Source of the DNA: Sinorhizobium shofinae
GTDB taxonomy: Bacteria; Pseudomonadota; Alphaproteobacteria; Rhizobiales; Rhizobiaceae
Direction of reading: 5' to 3'
Assembly (NCBI GenBank): GCA_001704765.1
Contig: MBFK01000094.1
Coordinates: 21,828 to 85,827 of the forward strand
DNA: 64,000 nucleotides
Position numbers and translations under genes: made by a program. The notes below the pieces were generated by a model, which was not told the origin of the DNA, ran no database searches, and saw nothing but the letters and a program-made list of their open reading frames with translations. Below are positions 1 to 11,752 of this stretch, in pieces; position 1 is the first letter of the stretch, and each line of letters begins with the position of its first letter.

Positions 1-1
1 T

Positions 2-298
2 TTCAAGGGCGCCAACCCCTACAAGCAGGCCTATGAGCGCGGCGTCAAACTGATCGGCGCGACGGCGCATTACGTCACCGCCGACCTCGATGAGGGCCCG
101 ATCATCGAGCAGGACATCGCCCGCATCACCCATGCGCAGAGCGCCGAGGACTATGTGTCGATCGGCCGCGACGTCGAAAGCCAGGTGCTGGCTCGCGCCG
201 TCCACGCCCATATCCATCACCGCTGCTTCATCAACGGCAACCGGGTTGTGGTCTTCCCGCCGAGCCCGGGGAGTTATGCGTCGGAGCGCATGGGCTGA
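2..298 (+). CDS. purU: Formyltetrahydrofolate deformylase, C-terminal part (partial, 5' end outside window)
   Basis: The frame is open from the window edge to TGA at 296-298 and gives 98 residues. The text resembles the end of Pur[26 protein letters not shown], then [10 protein letters not shown] and the late segment [19 protein letters not shown]. PurU hydrolyses 10-formyl-THF to formate and THF, which balances one-carbon pools and feeds purine synthesis. The T-AHYVT-LDEGPII block belongs to the formyltransferase-fold catalytic domain shared with PurN. The N-terminal ACT domain must lie upstream of the window. Identification is firm from this conserved C-terminus; nothing looks disrupted in the part that is visible. 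Confidence 0.88.
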   Translation, partial: FKGANPYKQAYERGVKLIGATAHYVTADLDEGPIIEQDIARITHAQSAEDYVSIGRDVESQVLARAVHAHIHHRCFINGNRVVVFPPSPGSYASERMG

Positions 299-401
299 CG
301 GCCAGTATCAGTCGGCGGCGCTGCCATAGGCATGGTGCCGCCGGCGTTGCCTCGCAGCGTGCGGTGGATATAGTCGTCTCAAAGCATCCGGGAGGACTAA
401 G

Positions 402-1586
402 ATGAGCAATCGTGATCCGGTGGTTATTGTTTCGGCGGCACGCACCCCGATGGGCGCCTTTCAAGGCGGTCTGAAGGATCTGACGGCCCCGGAGCTTGGG
501 GCAGTTGCGTTGAAGGCGGCGCTCGATCGCGCCGGCCTTGATGCGGTCGACGAAGTGCTGATGGGCAACGTCCTGCCCGCCGGCGTCGGACAGAATCCGG
601 CCCGGCAGGCGGCGCTCGGCGCAGGCCTCGGACAGGGGACGCCGTCGACGACGGTCTCGAAGGTCTGCGGTTCCGGCATGAAGGCGCTGATGCTCGGCCA
701 TGATGCGCTTCTCTCCGGCAGCGCGTCACTCGTTGCCGTCGGCGGCATGGAGTCGATGACCAATGCCCCCTACCTCCTGCCGAAGGCACGCGGCGGCTTC
801 CGGCTCGGCCACGGCGAGGTCAAGGACCACATGTTCGTCGACGGGTTGGAGGACGCCTATTCCGGACGCCTGATGGGCACCTATGCCGAAGACACCGCCC
901 AACATTATCAGTTTTCTCGCGCCGAGCAGGACGCTTTCGCGCTGCGCTCGCTCGAACGGGCGCTGAAGGCGGCGGAGGACAAATCCTTTGCCGACGAGAT
1001 CGTGGCGATCGCGGATGGCGGTAAACGCGGGACCGCCAACCTCGATCGCGACGAGCAGCCGACCAAGGCCGATCCGGCGAAGATCCCGAAGCTGAAGCCC
1101 GCCTTCCGCGACGGCGGTAGCGTCACTGCCGCCAATTCCTCTTCCATCTCCGATGGCGCCGCGGCGCTGATCCTGATGCGCGCCAGCGAGGCGGAAAAGC
1201 GCGGGCTGACGCCGCTTGCAATCGTTGCCGGCCATGCGGGCCATGCCCAGGAGCCCGCCTGGTTCACGACGGCGCCGATCGGCGCCATCGACAAGCTCAT
1301 CGAAAAGCTCGGCTGGGAAAAGTCAAGCGTCGGTCTCTACGAGATCAACGAGGCCTTCGCCGTCGTCGCCATGGCGGCGATCCGCGACCTCGGCCTTTCC
1401 GACGACATCGTCAATATCCATGGCGGCGCTTGCGCCCTTGGACATCCGATCGGCGCCTCAGGCGCCCGCATTGTTGTCACGCTTCTCCATGCGATGCGGG
1501 CGAACGGGGTCAAGCGCGGCATCGCCTCGCTCTGCATCGGTGGCGGCGAGGCAACGGCGGTGGGGCTGGAACTGCTGCAGTTATGA
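402..1586 (+). CDS. Acetyl-CoA acetyltransferase (thiolase II)
   Basis: 394 residues, the usual length for a biosynthetic thiolase. It condenses two acetyl-CoA to acetoacetyl-CoA or runs in reverse, in the cytoplasm. The catalytic residues fall at canonical positions: nucleophile Cys89 in SKVCGSGMKA, His348 in ALGHPIGASG and Cys378 in SLCIGGGEA. The NEAFAVV motif is also present. The ATG is preceded by GGGAGGACTAAG, a good ribosome binding site. It points towards the bkd operon on the other strand, with a short repeat between them. A role in valine/isoleucine/leucine catabolite thiolysis is suggested by that neighbourhood, but acetoacetyl-CoA metabolism in general fits equally well. It is not beside phbB, so I do not call it phbA. 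Confidence 0.9.
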   Translation: MSNRDPVVIVSAARTPMGAFQGGLKDLTAPELGAVALKAALDRAGLDAVDEVLMGNVLPAGVGQNPARQAALGAGLGQGTPSTTVSKVCGSGMKALMLGHDALLSGSASLVAVGGMESMTNAPYLLPKARGGFRLGHGEVKDHMFVDGLEDAYSGRLMGTYAEDTAQHYQFSRAEQDAFALRSLERALKAAEDKSFADEIVAIADGGKRGTANLDRDEQPTKADPAKIPKLKPAFRDGGSVTAANSSSISDGAAALILMRASEAEKRGLTPLAIVAGHAGHAQEPAWFTTAPIGAIDKLIEKLGWEKSSVGLYEINEAFAVVAMAAIRDLGLSDDIVNIHGGACALGHPIGASGARIVVTLLHAMRANGVKRGIASLCIGGGEATAVGLELLQL

Positions 1587-1601
1587 CATTTCTTTTGCTG
1601 T

Positions 1602-1659
1602 CCCTCACCCTAGCCCTCTCCCCGCGCGCGGGGAGAACGTCGCGGCAGCGGGATGAGGG
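1602..1659. repeat. RIME1-like rhizobial intergenic palindromic repeat (short form)
   Basis: A 58-bp element lies between the converging thiolase and lpdV genes. It opens with CCCTCACCCTAGCCCTCTCC, has a CCCCGCGCGCGGGG hairpin core and closes with GGGATGAGGG. Related copies occur at 45013-45119 and 59176-59235. This organisation matches the Rhizobium intergenic mosaic elements (RIME) described in Rhizobiaceae. It may also act as a bidirectional terminator here. Confidence 0.75.
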
Positions 1660-1674
1660 CAGCAGCAGCTCGCC

Positions 1675-3069
1675 TCAAATATGCAGAGCGTGCCCCAACG
1701 CCTTGAAGGCGGCCTCCTGGAAGGCTTCCGACTGGGTCGGGTGGGCGTGGATGGTGCCGGCGACATCCTCGAGGCGCGCGCCCATCTCTATCGCCAGTGC
1801 GAAGGCGGACGAAAGCTCCGAGACGGCATGCCCCACAGCGTGGATGCCGAGGACGAGGTGGTTGTCGGCGCGCGCGACGATGCGTACGAAGCCGTCCTCG
1901 GCAAGCGTCGTCATGGCGCGGCCGTTCGCCTGGAAGGGGAACTGGCCGATCTTGACCTCGATGCCGGCCGCACGTGCCTCCTCCGGCGAGAGACCGGCGC
2001 TGACGATCTCCGGATCGGTGAAGCAGACAGCGGGAATGCAGCGCTTGTCCCAGCTGCGCTTCTGGCCGGCGATGATTTCGGCAACCATTTCGCCCTGCGC
2101 CATGGCGCGGTGGGCGAGCATCGGTTCGCCGGTGACGTCGCCAATCGCATAGATGCCGCGCATCGAGGTGCGGCATTGGTCGTCGATGCGAATGAACTTG
2201 CCCGACCGATCGAGATCGATCTCCTCCAGTCCCCAGCCCTCTACCACGGGCCTGCGGCCGACGGTGACGAGGACCTTTTCCGCCGGCACCTCGAAGGCGC
2301 GGCCGTTCTCTTCGGCAAAGAGGCCGCGTCGGTCCGCCGACAGGCGCTTGGCTGCGGTGCGGGTGAAGACCTCGATCCCGAGTTCACCGAGGCGCTTCAT
2401 CACCGGCTTCGAAAGATCGGCGTCATATTGCGGCAGGATTCGGTCCATGGCCTCGAGCACGGTCACCTTCGAGCCGAGCTTGGCTAAGGCGGTGCCGAGT
2501 TCGAGGCCGATATAGCCGCCGCCAATAACAGCGAGCGTCTGCGGTACCTCTTTCAATGCCAGCGCCTCGGTCGAGGAGATGACGTTGCCGCCGAACGGCA
2601 GGTCGGGAAGCTCGACCGGAGCCGAGCCGGTGGCGATGACGATCGCTTCGGCGCGAATGCGCTGGACGCCGATTTCCGTTTCCACGTCTACCGTCTTGCC
2701 ATCGACGAAGCGCGCTTCGCCGATGACGGCCTTGACGCCGGCCTTCTTGAGGAGACCCGTCACGCCGCTATTCAGGCGGCCGACGATCCCGTCCTTCCAG
2801 GCGATCGTTCGCTTGAGGTCAATCGCCGGTGCGTCGAGCGAAAGGCCGAGCGGGCTCTTGCCGGAGGCGGCAGCGCGAAGCTTGTGAAATTCCTCGGCCG
2901 CGTGGATCAGCGCCTTCGAAGGGATGCAGCCGACATTGAGGCAGGTACCGCCCGCCTTCGCCTTTTCGACGATCACGGTGTTGACGCCGAGCTGTCCGGC
3001 CCGGATCGCGCAGACATAGCCGCCGGGGCCGGCCCCGAGCACCAGGAGCTTGCAGGAGATTTCCTTCAT
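1675..3069 (-). CDS. lpdV: Dihydrolipoyl dehydrogenase (E3) of the branched-chain 2-oxoacid dehydrogenase complex
   Basis: 464 residues. It is an FAD disulfide oxidoreductase that reoxidises the dihydrolipoyl arms of the E2 core with NAD+. Visible features are the N-terminal FAD-binding LGAGPGGYVCAIRAGQLG, the redox-active pair Cys43/Cys48 in GGTCLNVGCIPSK, the NAD-binding IGGGYIGLELG, and the C-terminal active-site base in HAHPTQSEA. The open frame extends seven codons further upstream, but the ATG at 3069 is preferred because it begins directly at the conserved KEISCKLLVLGAGPGG. It is the last gene of the bkd operon, seven bases after the E2 stop. Its position marks it as the dedicated E3 rather than the pyruvate or 2-oxoglutarate dehydrogenase copy. 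Confidence 0.93.
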   Translation of the reverse strand: MKEISCKLLVLGAGPGGYVCAIRAGQLGVNTVIVEKAKAGGTCLNVGCIPSKALIHAAEEFHKLRAAASGKSPLGLSLDAPAIDLKRTIAWKDGIVGRLNSGVTGLLKKAGVKAVIGEARFVDGKTVDVETEIGVQRIRAEAIVIATGSAPVELPDLPFGGNVISSTEALALKEVPQTLAVIGGGYIGLELGTALAKLGSKVTVLEAMDRILPQYDADLSKPVMKRLGELGIEVFTRTAAKRLSADRRGLFAEENGRAFEVPAEKVLVTVGRRPVVEGWGLEEIDLDRSGKFIRIDDQCRTSMRGIYAIGDVTGEPMLAHRAMAQGEMVAEIIAGQKRSWDKRCIPAVCFTDPEIVSAGLSPEEARAAGIEVKIGQFPFQANGRAMTTLAEDGFVRIVARADNHLVLGIHAVGHAVSELSSAFALAIEMGARLEDVAGTIHAHPTQSEAFQEAAFKALGHALHI

Positions 3070-3076
3070 GATCGCC

Positions 3077-4357
3077 TCACCCCTCAACAAAAATCAGTGC
3101 CGGCGTTTCGAGTAGCGTCTTCAGGCGCTGCACGAAGGTGGCGGCATCCCAACCGTCGATGACGCGGTGGTCGAAGCTCGACGACAGATTCATGATCTTG
3201 CCCGGTACGAATTGCGTCCCGTCCCAGACCGGCCGGATGGCAATCTTGTTGACACCGACGATCGCCACCTCCGGATGATTGATGACCGGCGTCGAGGCGA
3301 TGCCGCCGAGCGCGCCGAGCGAAGAGATGGTGATCGTCGAGCCCATCAGCTCGTCGCGCGTTGCGGTGCCGGTGCGTGCCGCTTCGGCCAGCCGGTTCAA
3401 TTCTGCAGCGCAATCCCAGATTCGCCGTGCTTCCGCATGGCGCACGACCGGCACGGTCAAACCGGCAGGTGTCTGGGTGGCGATGCCGATATGGACGGCC
3501 GCGTGGCGGTGAATGATGCCGGCATGATCGTCGAAGGTGGCGTTGACGCCCGGCTGTTCGGCGACGGTCCTGACCAGCGCGCGCATCAGGAAGGGCAGGA
3601 TCGTCAGCTTCGGCTGGTCGGGCTTGCGGTCGCGGTTCATCGTCGCGCGCAGGTCCTCAAGTGCGGTCACGTCCACCTCTTCCACATAGGTAATATGCGG
3701 AATTCGCGAGGCGGAAAGCGACATCTTCTCGGCGATCCGCCGCCGCAGGCCCGCGATCTTCACCTCTTCGACCGCCGTCTTGCGGACGAGGCCGACCTGG
3801 GCCGGCTGCGGTTCGGCGCCGCGGCTGATGAAGAGGTCGAGATCCTCATGGGTGATCCGCCCGGCGGGTCCGGTGCCGATCACTTGCCTGAGATCAACGC
3901 CGCTCTCCCTGGCGCGCAGTCGCACCGCCGGCGAAGCCAGCGGCTTCTTCGAGATGTCCGGCGCCTCGCGCGGCGCTGGCGCTGGGCTGGGCTTGGCCTT
4001 CTCAGGCTTCGGCGGTGCCTCGGCTGCGGGCGGGGCGGAGACTACGACAGGCTCTTCCAGCACGGTTTCGGCAAGCGCCTCCGGAACGCTGTCCGGGGGC
4101 GGTTCGCCATCTTCGCCTGCGGTCTCGATCCTGACCAGAGGCGCCTTCACAGCGACCGTATCGCCGATCTCGGCGCCGAGCCAGAGCACCTTGCCAGACA
4201 CCGGCGAGGGGATCTCGACCGTCGCCTTGTCGGTCATCACGGCGGCCAGCACCATGTCTTCACGGACCGGGTCGCCTGGCTTGACGTGCCACTCGACGAG
4301 CTCGGCCTCGGCAACCCCTTCGCCGACATCCGGCATCTTGAGGATGAATTCGCCCAT
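3077..4357 (-). CDS. bkdB: Lipoamide acyltransferase (E2) of the branched-chain 2-oxoacid dehydrogenase complex
   Basis: 426 residues with the standard E2 layout: one N-terminal lipoyl domain (about 1-80, lipoylated Lys44 in MTDKATVEIPS), a Pro/Ala/Lys-rich linker (about 85-135), a peripheral subunit-binding domain (SPAVRLRARESGVDLRQV), and a C-terminal catalytic domain ending with SFDHRVIDGWDAA, whose His and Asp are the transacylase residues. It forms the core that moves acyl groups from E1 to CoA, giving isobutyryl-, isovaleryl- or 2-methylbutyryl-CoA. The upstream in-frame extension (to 4435) overlaps the E1-beta gene and is non-homologous, so MGEFILKMP is taken as the start. A gap of only four bases to bkdA2 implies translational coupling. 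Confidence 0.92.
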   Translation of the reverse strand: MGEFILKMPDVGEGVAEAELVEWHVKPGDPVREDMVLAAVMTDKATVEIPSPVSGKVLWLGAEIGDTVAVKAPLVRIETAGEDGEPPPDSVPEALAETVLEEPVVVSAPPAAEAPPKPEKAKPSPAPAPREAPDISKKPLASPAVRLRARESGVDLRQVIGTGPAGRITHEDLDLFISRGAEPQPAQVGLVRKTAVEEVKIAGLRRRIAEKMSLSASRIPHITYVEEVDVTALEDLRATMNRDRKPDQPKLTILPFLMRALVRTVAEQPGVNATFDDHAGIIHRHAAVHIGIATQTPAGLTVPVVRHAEARRIWDCAAELNRLAEAARTGTATRDELMGSTITISSLGALGGIASTPVINHPEVAIVGVNKIAIRPVWDGTQFVPGKIMNLSSSFDHRVIDGWDAATFVQRLKTLLETPALIFVEG

Positions 4358-4361
4358 CGCC

Positions 4362-5375
4362 TCAGGCCTCCATCGCTTCGGTGAGCGCGCGGCCGACGCG
4401 CGCCGGACCCGGGAAATAGTCCCATTCCTGGGCATGCGGGTAGGGCGTATCCCAACCTGTCACCCGAACGACCGGGGCTTCGAGGTGATAGAAGCAGTGC
4501 TCCTGAACGAGAGCGACGAGTTCGCCGCCGAAGCCCGAGGTCAGTGTCGCCTCGTGCACGACGACGCAGCGCCCGGTCTTCGTGACGGACTGCACGATCG
4601 TTTCGAGATCGAGCGGCAGGAGGCTGCGAAGATCGATGACTTCCGCATCGATGCCGGTTTCCTCGGCGGCCGCGAGCGCCACATGGACCATCGTTCCATA
4701 GGCGATCACGGTCACCGCCGAACCCTTGCGGCGGATCTCCGCCTTGCCGATCGGGATCGAATAGTGCCCCTCGGGCACGTCGCCGAGCTCGTGCTTCGAC
4801 CACGGGGTCACCGGGCGCTCGTGATGGCCGTCGAAGGGACCGTTGTAGAGCCGTTTCGGCTCCAGGAACATCACCGGGTCCGAATCCTCGATCGCCGAAA
4901 TCAGCAGCCCCTTGGCGTCGTAGGGGTTCGACGGCACGATGACCTTGAGGCCGCAGACATGGGTGAAGAGCGCTTCCGGGCTCTGGCTGTGGGTCTGGCC
5001 GCCGAAGATGCCGCCGCCGGTCGGCATGCGCACCACGATCGGACAGGTGAAGTCGCCGTTCGAGCGGTAGCGGATGCGCGCGGCCTCCTGGGTAAGCTGA
5101 TCATAGGCGGGATACATGTAATCGGCGAACTGGATTTCGACGCAGGGCTTCAGCCCATAGGCGGCCATGCCGATGGCGGTGCCGACGATGCCGGATTCAC
5201 TGATCGGCGCATCGAAGCAGCGGGTCTTGCCGTACTTCGCCTGGAGCCCCTGGGTGCAGCGGAAGACGCCGCCGAAATAGCCGACATCCTCGCCGAAGAC
5301 GACGACATTCTCGTCGCGCCCCATCGAGACGTCCATGGCGCTGCGCACCGCTTCGATCATTGTCATTCTTGCCAT
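4362..5375 (-). CDS. bkdA2: Branched-chain 2-oxoacid dehydrogenase E1 component, beta subunit
   Basis: 337 residues, the usual length for a separate E1-beta. With E1-alpha it forms the alpha2beta2 thiamine-diphosphate enzyme that decarboxylates the 2-oxoacids derived from Val, Leu and Ile and reductively acylates lipoyl-E2. Characteristic text includes MTMIEAVRSAMD, VFGEDVGYFGGVF, DAPISESGIVGTAIGMA and the transketolase C-terminal part with the HEA of VVHEATLTSGFG. The open frame runs 58 codons further upstream but that segment is the shadow of bkdA1; the ATG at 5375 begins one base after the bkdA1 stop (5377) and is chosen for that reason and for homology. Confidence 0.93.
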   Translation of the reverse strand: MARMTMIEAVRSAMDVSMGRDENVVVFGEDVGYFGGVFRCTQGLQAKYGKTRCFDAPISESGIVGTAIGMAAYGLKPCVEIQFADYMYPAYDQLTQEAARIRYRSNGDFTCPIVVRMPTGGGIFGGQTHSQSPEALFTHVCGLKVIVPSNPYDAKGLLISAIEDSDPVMFLEPKRLYNGPFDGHHERPVTPWSKHELGDVPEGHYSIPIGKAEIRRKGSAVTVIAYGTMVHVALAAAEETGIDAEVIDLRSLLPLDLETIVQSVTKTGRCVVVHEATLTSGFGGELVALVQEHCFYHLEAPVVRVTGWDTPYPHAQEWDYFPGPARVGRALTEAMEA

Positions 5376-5376
5376 G

Positions 5377-7035
<1,659 letters not shown>

Positions 7036-7617
7036 GTCTGTCTCCGGTGACAAGCCGCGCACGGCACAAACGGTGACGATCGTAGCGCCGGCGCGACGGG
7101 CTCCCGCCGCGATCGCCGGCACCGCCTTCTGCGGCTCAGCCCTGCCGTCGCTCGGCGTACAAAGCGCACCCTTGTAGCGCGCGCATCGCCGCTCCGGCCA
7201 TCACCGCCTGGGGCTCGTCCGGACCGATCTGGCGGCTATCGACGCCGTGAACCCTCGCGTGCGCCAGCCAAGCCCGCGATTGGCGAAATCCTGCTCCGTT
7301 CCCGGGATGTAGAGGATGCCGCTGCGGCGAAATCCGGTCTCGCCGCCGACGCGCACATCGAGCGTGTCCCAGATCTTCAGCGAGGCGATCGCAAGTGGGA
7401 TCTCGCGGCTGTCGCGGCCCATGACCCGCACCCAGCCCCAGTTGCGGCTCGATTGCTCGCCGCCGAGGGAGCCCTTTTCGCAGAGCACCACCTTGACGCC
7501 GCGCTCGGCGAGGAAAAGCGCCGCACTGACGCCGATGATGCCGCCGCCGATGATGACGACATCGGCTTTGCGCGGCAGCGACTGGTCGGTGACGACGGGA
7601 TCAAGGGCTATCGCTAT
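7036..7617 (-). pseudogene. Decayed FAD-dependent oxidoreductase (DadA/glycine-oxidase type), N-terminal half
   Basis: The minus strand reads ALDPVVTDQSLPRKADVVII, then the dinucleotide-binding GGGIIGVSAALFLAERG and EQSSRNWGWVRVMGRDSREI, all typical of DAO-family oxidases. The frame breaks near 7271-7278: the next family-like text, AWLAHARVHGVDSRQIGPDE, is in a second frame. It breaks again near 7170-7190, where GALCTPSDGRAEPQKAV and AIAAGARRAGATIVTVCAVRG resume in the first or third frame. No ATG, GTG or TTG precedes the FAD motif after the in-frame stop near 7640. ATA stands where a start would be expected (7615-7617). The C-terminal half is absent or unrecognisable. The gene is clearly not functional as sequenced. 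Confidence 0.8.
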
Positions 7618-7714
7618 CGCTGCATTGATTGGCCGTCGGGATTAAGGGCGCCCACGGCCTCTTATTCTGTCATTCACAGCTTTCCGATGGGCAGCAGTGC
7701 CGATGGGCGACCCG

Positions 7715-7743
7715 TTGACATCCTGTCTTTTGCCGATAAAAAT
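7715..7743 (+). promoter_or_regulatory. Candidate sigma70-type promoter for the SDR gene
   Basis: TTGACA at 7715-7720 is a perfect -35 hexamer, followed after 16 bases by an A/T-rich TAAAAA (7737-7742) as a weak -10. It would give a leader of roughly 105 bases before the SDR start. Based on consensus matching only. Confidence 0.35.
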
Positions 7744-7824
7744 ACGAACTGACGACTTGACAGTCGGGTGGGCTCGATGTCTGTTGGGAGCCCAGAGGCG
7801 AGACGCCGCGTGCGCGAACGCTGA

Positions 7825-8592
<768 letters not shown>

Positions 8593-8665
8593 CGGCGGGC
8601 TCTTAGAGGGGGAAGCGGGCGGAAAACCTCTCACACTTTTCCTTTTCCGGCTCTATGCTCCCGCC

Positions 8666-9046
8666 ATGTCCAAAGCCGATGACAAGCTTCGCCCCGTCCT
8701 GCGCATCGACTTTCCGCCCGAGGATCGCCTCGGGCGCGGCAAGGTCCTGCTTCTTGAACTGATCCGCGAAACCGGGTCGATCTCCGCCGCCGGTCGCGCC
8801 ATGGACATGTCCTACCGGCGCGCCTGGCTGCTGGTCGATGCGCTCAATCGGATGTTCAAGGAGCCTGCGGTCGAGTCGCAGCGCGGCGGCAGGCAAGGTG
8901 GCGGCGCCGCACTCACCGCTTTCGGCGAAGCGCTGATCGAGCGCTTTCGGGCGATGGAAGCCAAGGCCCGCGCTGCGATCGCCGACGACCTCGACTGGCT
9001 CGAGGCGGCGCGATCGGGCGAAGCGTCGCACCAGACGGAAGCCTGA
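8666..9046 (+). CDS. ModE-like winged-helix regulator without molybdate-binding domain
   Basis: 126 residues. It matches the N-terminal DNA-binding domain of ModE: LLELIRETGSISAAGRAMDM, then SYRRAWLLVDALNRMF, and the wing with GGRQGGGAALTAFGEALIERF. Full ModE proteins carry a pair of C-terminal molbindin domains that sense molybdate; here the protein ends shortly after the DNA-binding domain. It lies 20 bases from, and convergent with, the end of modC. The obvious target is the modABC promoter, where a half-conserved ModE box is present (11753-11776). How it would sense molybdate without molbindin is open; it may bind DNA constitutively or work with a partner. Confidence 0.82.
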   Translation: MSKADDKLRPVLRIDFPPEDRLGRGKVLLLELIRETGSISAAGRAMDMSYRRAWLLVDALNRMFKEPAVESQRGGRQGGGAALTAFGEALIERFRAMEAKARAAIADDLDWLEAARSGEASHQTEA

Positions 9047-9066
9047 TCGACCAAGCGATCTGCGCG

Positions 9067-10134
9067 CTAGTAGTCAAGCGCTACGGTCTTGATGATGACG
9101 TGGACGGACTTGCCCGGCTCAAGCCCAAGCGCCTCGCGGGAGAGGACGGTGATGCGGGCGACGATGATATTGCCGCCGCAATCGACGCGCACATCGACGC
9201 TGCCCTCCTGGGCCTTTGAAAGATCGACGATCGTTCCCTGAAGGACGTTGAGGGCGCTGATCCCCTCCGGCTTCGTCGTGGCGAGCATCACATCACGCCC
9301 GGCAATGTAGAGGCGGAGCCCATGGCCAGGCGCCGTGACGAGATGCGGTATGCGGATCAGGCATTCGCCGGCGCGCACCACCGTCAGATTATGCGCGGCG
9401 TCATGGCTGTCGACCACGCCTTCGATCAGGGCGCCTGTCTCGCGCCGCTCGATCGCGGCCGTCGGCCGGCTAAGAATGGCGGCCGCCGCGCCGGATGCTT
9501 TGACCCGGCCGTTTTCGATCACCACGACGCGCTCTGCCAGCCGCGCCACCTCCGCGACAGAATGGCTGACATAGACGATCGGTATCCGCGTCTCGTCGCG
9601 AAGCCGCTCCAGATAGGGCAGGATCTCCGCCTTTCTTGCCTCATCGAGGGCGGCGAGCGGTTCGTCCATCAAGAGCAGCCGCGGTGCGGCAAGCAGCGCC
9701 CGGCCGACAGCGACGCGCTGGCGCTCGCCTCCCGAAAGTGTCGAGGGACGACGCTCGAGCAAATCCCCGATGCCGAGCATCTCGACGACCTTGGCGAACT
9801 CGGACGCGGATTTGCCGGCACCGGCGAACCAGCGCCCATAGGCGAGATTCTTGCGGACGCTCAAATGTGGGAAGAGCCGGGCTTCCTGGAACACGTAGCC
9901 GAAGCGCCGGCGGTGGACGGGGGTGAAGAGCCTGCGCTTGCTGTCGGCGATGACGTCTCCGTCGAGCACGATGCGGCCGGCGTCCGGCCTGAGGAGCCCG
10001 GCGATAATGTTGATCAGCGAGGTCTTGCCGGAGCCGGAACGGCCGAAAAGCGCCGTCACGCCGCCATCCGAGCGGAACGCGGCGTCGATCACGAAGGAGC
10101 CGATCCGGTGGCGCGCTTCGACCTCGAGGCTCAT
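9067..10134 (-). CDS. modC: Molybdate ABC transporter ATP-binding protein
   Basis: 355 residues. Walker [11 protein letters not shown]-loop [10 protein letters not shown], signature [16 protein letters not shown] and Walker [14 protein letters not shown] are all intact. The last ~130 residues form the regulatory mop/TOBE-type domain found in ModC ([14 protein letters not shown] end). It powers molybdate import through ModB. The ATG at 10134 overlaps the modB stop by four bases (ATGA), which decides the start; the same frame is open far upstream, but only as a shadow of modB. Confidence 0.93.
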   Translation of the reverse strand: MSLEVEARHRIGSFVIDAAFRSDGGVTALFGRSGSGKTSLINIIAGLLRPDAGRIVLDGDVIADSKRRLFTPVHRRRFGYVFQEARLFPHLSVRKNLAYGRWFAGAGKSASEFAKVVEMLGIGDLLERRPSTLSGGERQRVAVGRALLAAPRLLLMDEPLAALDEARKAEILPYLERLRDETRIPIVYVSHSVAEVARLAERVVVIENGRVKASGAAAAILSRPTAAIERRETGALIEGVVDSHDAAHNLTVVRAGECLIRIPHLVTAPGHGLRLYIAGRDVMLATTKPEGISALNVLQGTIVDLSKAQEGSVDVRVDCGGNIIVARITVLSREALGLEPGKSVHVIIKTVALDY

Positions 10135-10823
10135 GCGGCGACCGTCCGTCGCGCCGCCGCGGCAGCAAGAAATTCCGACAGCATGAGCGCCGTCATCGAG
10201 ATGACGATCGAGATGATGGCGAGGCGCATGGCGCCAGCGTCGCCGCCCGGAACCTGGGTAAAGCTGTAGATCGCAGCGGACAGCGTCTGCGTCTCGCCCG
10301 GGATATTCGAGACGAAAGTGATCGTCGCCCCGAACTCGCCCATCGCCTTGGCGAAGGAAAGGATCATGCCGGCGACGATGCCGGGAAGGATCAATGGCAG
10401 GGTCACGGTCAGGAACACCCAGATCGGATTGGCCCCGAGCGTCGCGGCGGCATCTTCCAGCTTGCGGTCGACCGCTTCGATCGACAGCCGGATGCTGCGC
10501 ACCATCAGCGGAAAGCCCATGACGGCGCAGGCGAGCGCCGCGCCCGTCCAGCGGAAGGAAAAAACAATGCCAAAGTTCTCGGCAAGAAAAGCGCCGATCG
10601 GGCCGCGCCGCCCAAACAAGATGAGCAGTACGAAGCCGGTGACCACCGGCGGCAGGATCAGCGGCATGTGGACGAGGCCGTTCAGGACCGACTTGCCCCA
10701 GAAGCGCCCGCGTGCGAGCGCCATGGCGGCGAGAAGTGCGAGCGGCAGGCTCGAAAGCATCGCGACCGTGGCCACGCGCAGGCTCAACCGGACGGCTGTC
10801 CATTCCGCGTCGCTCAGAGCCAT
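10131..10823 (-). CDS. modB: Molybdate ABC transporter permease
   Basis: 230 residues, about five membrane segments. The family landmarks are [20 protein letters not shown], the EAA coupling loop ([21 protein letters not shown]) and [21 protein letters not shown], which is nearly invariant in ModB. It forms the transmembrane channel for molybdate. I take the ATG at 10823 ([15 protein letters not shown]); a TTG nine bases further upstream is possible. It lies between modA and modC in a normal modABC order and overlaps modC by four bases. Confidence 0.92.
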   Translation of the reverse strand: MALSDAEWTAVRLSLRVATVAMLSSLPLALLAAMALARGRFWGKSVLNGLVHMPLILPPVVTGFVLLILFGRRGPIGAFLAENFGIVFSFRWTGAALACAVMGFPLMVRSIRLSIEAVDRKLEDAAATLGANPIWVFLTVTLPLILPGIVAGMILSFAKAMGEFGATITFVSNIPGETQTLSAAIYSFTQVPGGDAGAMRLAIISIVISMTALMLSEFLAAAAARRTVAA

Positions 10824-10930
10824 CCAGTCCAAATTCGTGCTCCCGCATTACTGAGGTGCCGCGTCGTGCGCTGATTATGTGAACGACGCGAACACGTTCT
10901 GCCCGCTCTCCGGCCGGTGGCGCAAGGCCC

Positions 10931-11728
10931 TTATTCGAGGACGATGAAGCCTTGGGCCTCGAAGAGCGCCGCAGCCTTGGGCGACTTGACAAATTCGAGA
11001 TAGGCGGTCGCGTCCGCGTTCTTGCTGTCGGCGGTGATCGCGATCGGGTAGATGATCGGCGGATGGCTGTCCTCGGGGAAGGTTCCGACCACCTTCACGC
11101 CCGGATCGGCGGCGGCGTCGGTCTGGTAGACGATGCCGTAGGGTGCCTCGCCGCGCGAAACGAGAAGGAGGGCGGCGCGTACGCTTTCGGCCCCGGCGAC
11201 CTTCTCGGCGACCGTCGGCCAGATGCCGAGATTTTCGAGCGCCGCCTTGCCGTATTTGCCGGCGGGGACGGAATCGACGGCACCCATCGCCAGGCGTCCG
11301 TCGCCGAGCAGGCGGGCGAGGTCCAGGCCAGGCTTGATCTCGACAGGACCGGCATCCGTCTTGGCGGAGACGAGGACGATGCGGTTACCAAGCAGGTTGG
11401 AGCGGGTTGCGCCCTTGATCAACTTCTTGTCGGCAAGGTAGTCCATCCAGGCGAGATCGGCCGAGATGAAGATATCGGCGGGGGCGCCCTGTTCGATCTG
11501 CTTTGCGAGCGCCGAGCTTGCCGCGTAGGAGGCGGTCATCTCCTTGCCGGTTTCCTCCTTCCATTTGGCGTTGATCGCGTCGAGCGCATTCTTCAGGCTC
11601 GCCGCAGCGAATACCGTTACTTTTTCCTCCGCCCGGGCGGGGGTGAATGCCGCACCCGCCAAAGTCATGCCGAGCGCCAGCACCAAACCAGTAAGCCCGA
11701 AACCCTTCAGCCACTCTCTCCGTCCCAT
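10931..11728 (-). CDS. modA: Molybdate ABC transporter substrate-binding protein
   Basis: 265 residues. It has a signal sequence ([21 protein letters not shown] then cleavage near PARAEE) with an Arg pair that is weakly Tat-like, followed by the ModA family text [32 protein letters not shown] and [19 protein letters not shown]. It binds molybdate (or tungstate) in the periplasm. The ATG at 11728 is chosen because GGAGG lies 11 bases before it; the frame continues upstream to 11860 without homology. First gene of modABC, with about 107 bases between it and modB. Confidence 0.92.
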   Translation of the reverse strand: MGRREWLKGFGLTGLVLALGMTLAGAAFTPARAEEKVTVFAAASLKNALDAINAKWKEETGKEMTASYAASSALAKQIEQGAPADIFISADLAWMDYLADKKLIKGATRSNLLGNRIVLVSAKTDAGPVEIKPGLDLARLLGDGRLAMGAVDSVPAGKYGKAALENLGIWPTVAEKVAGAESVRAALLLVSRGEAPYGIVYQTDAAADPGVKVVGTFPEDSHPPIIYPIAITADSKNADATAYLEFVKSPKAAALFEAQGFIVLE

Positions 11729-11752
11729 CAACACACCTGCCTCCATCTCTCT

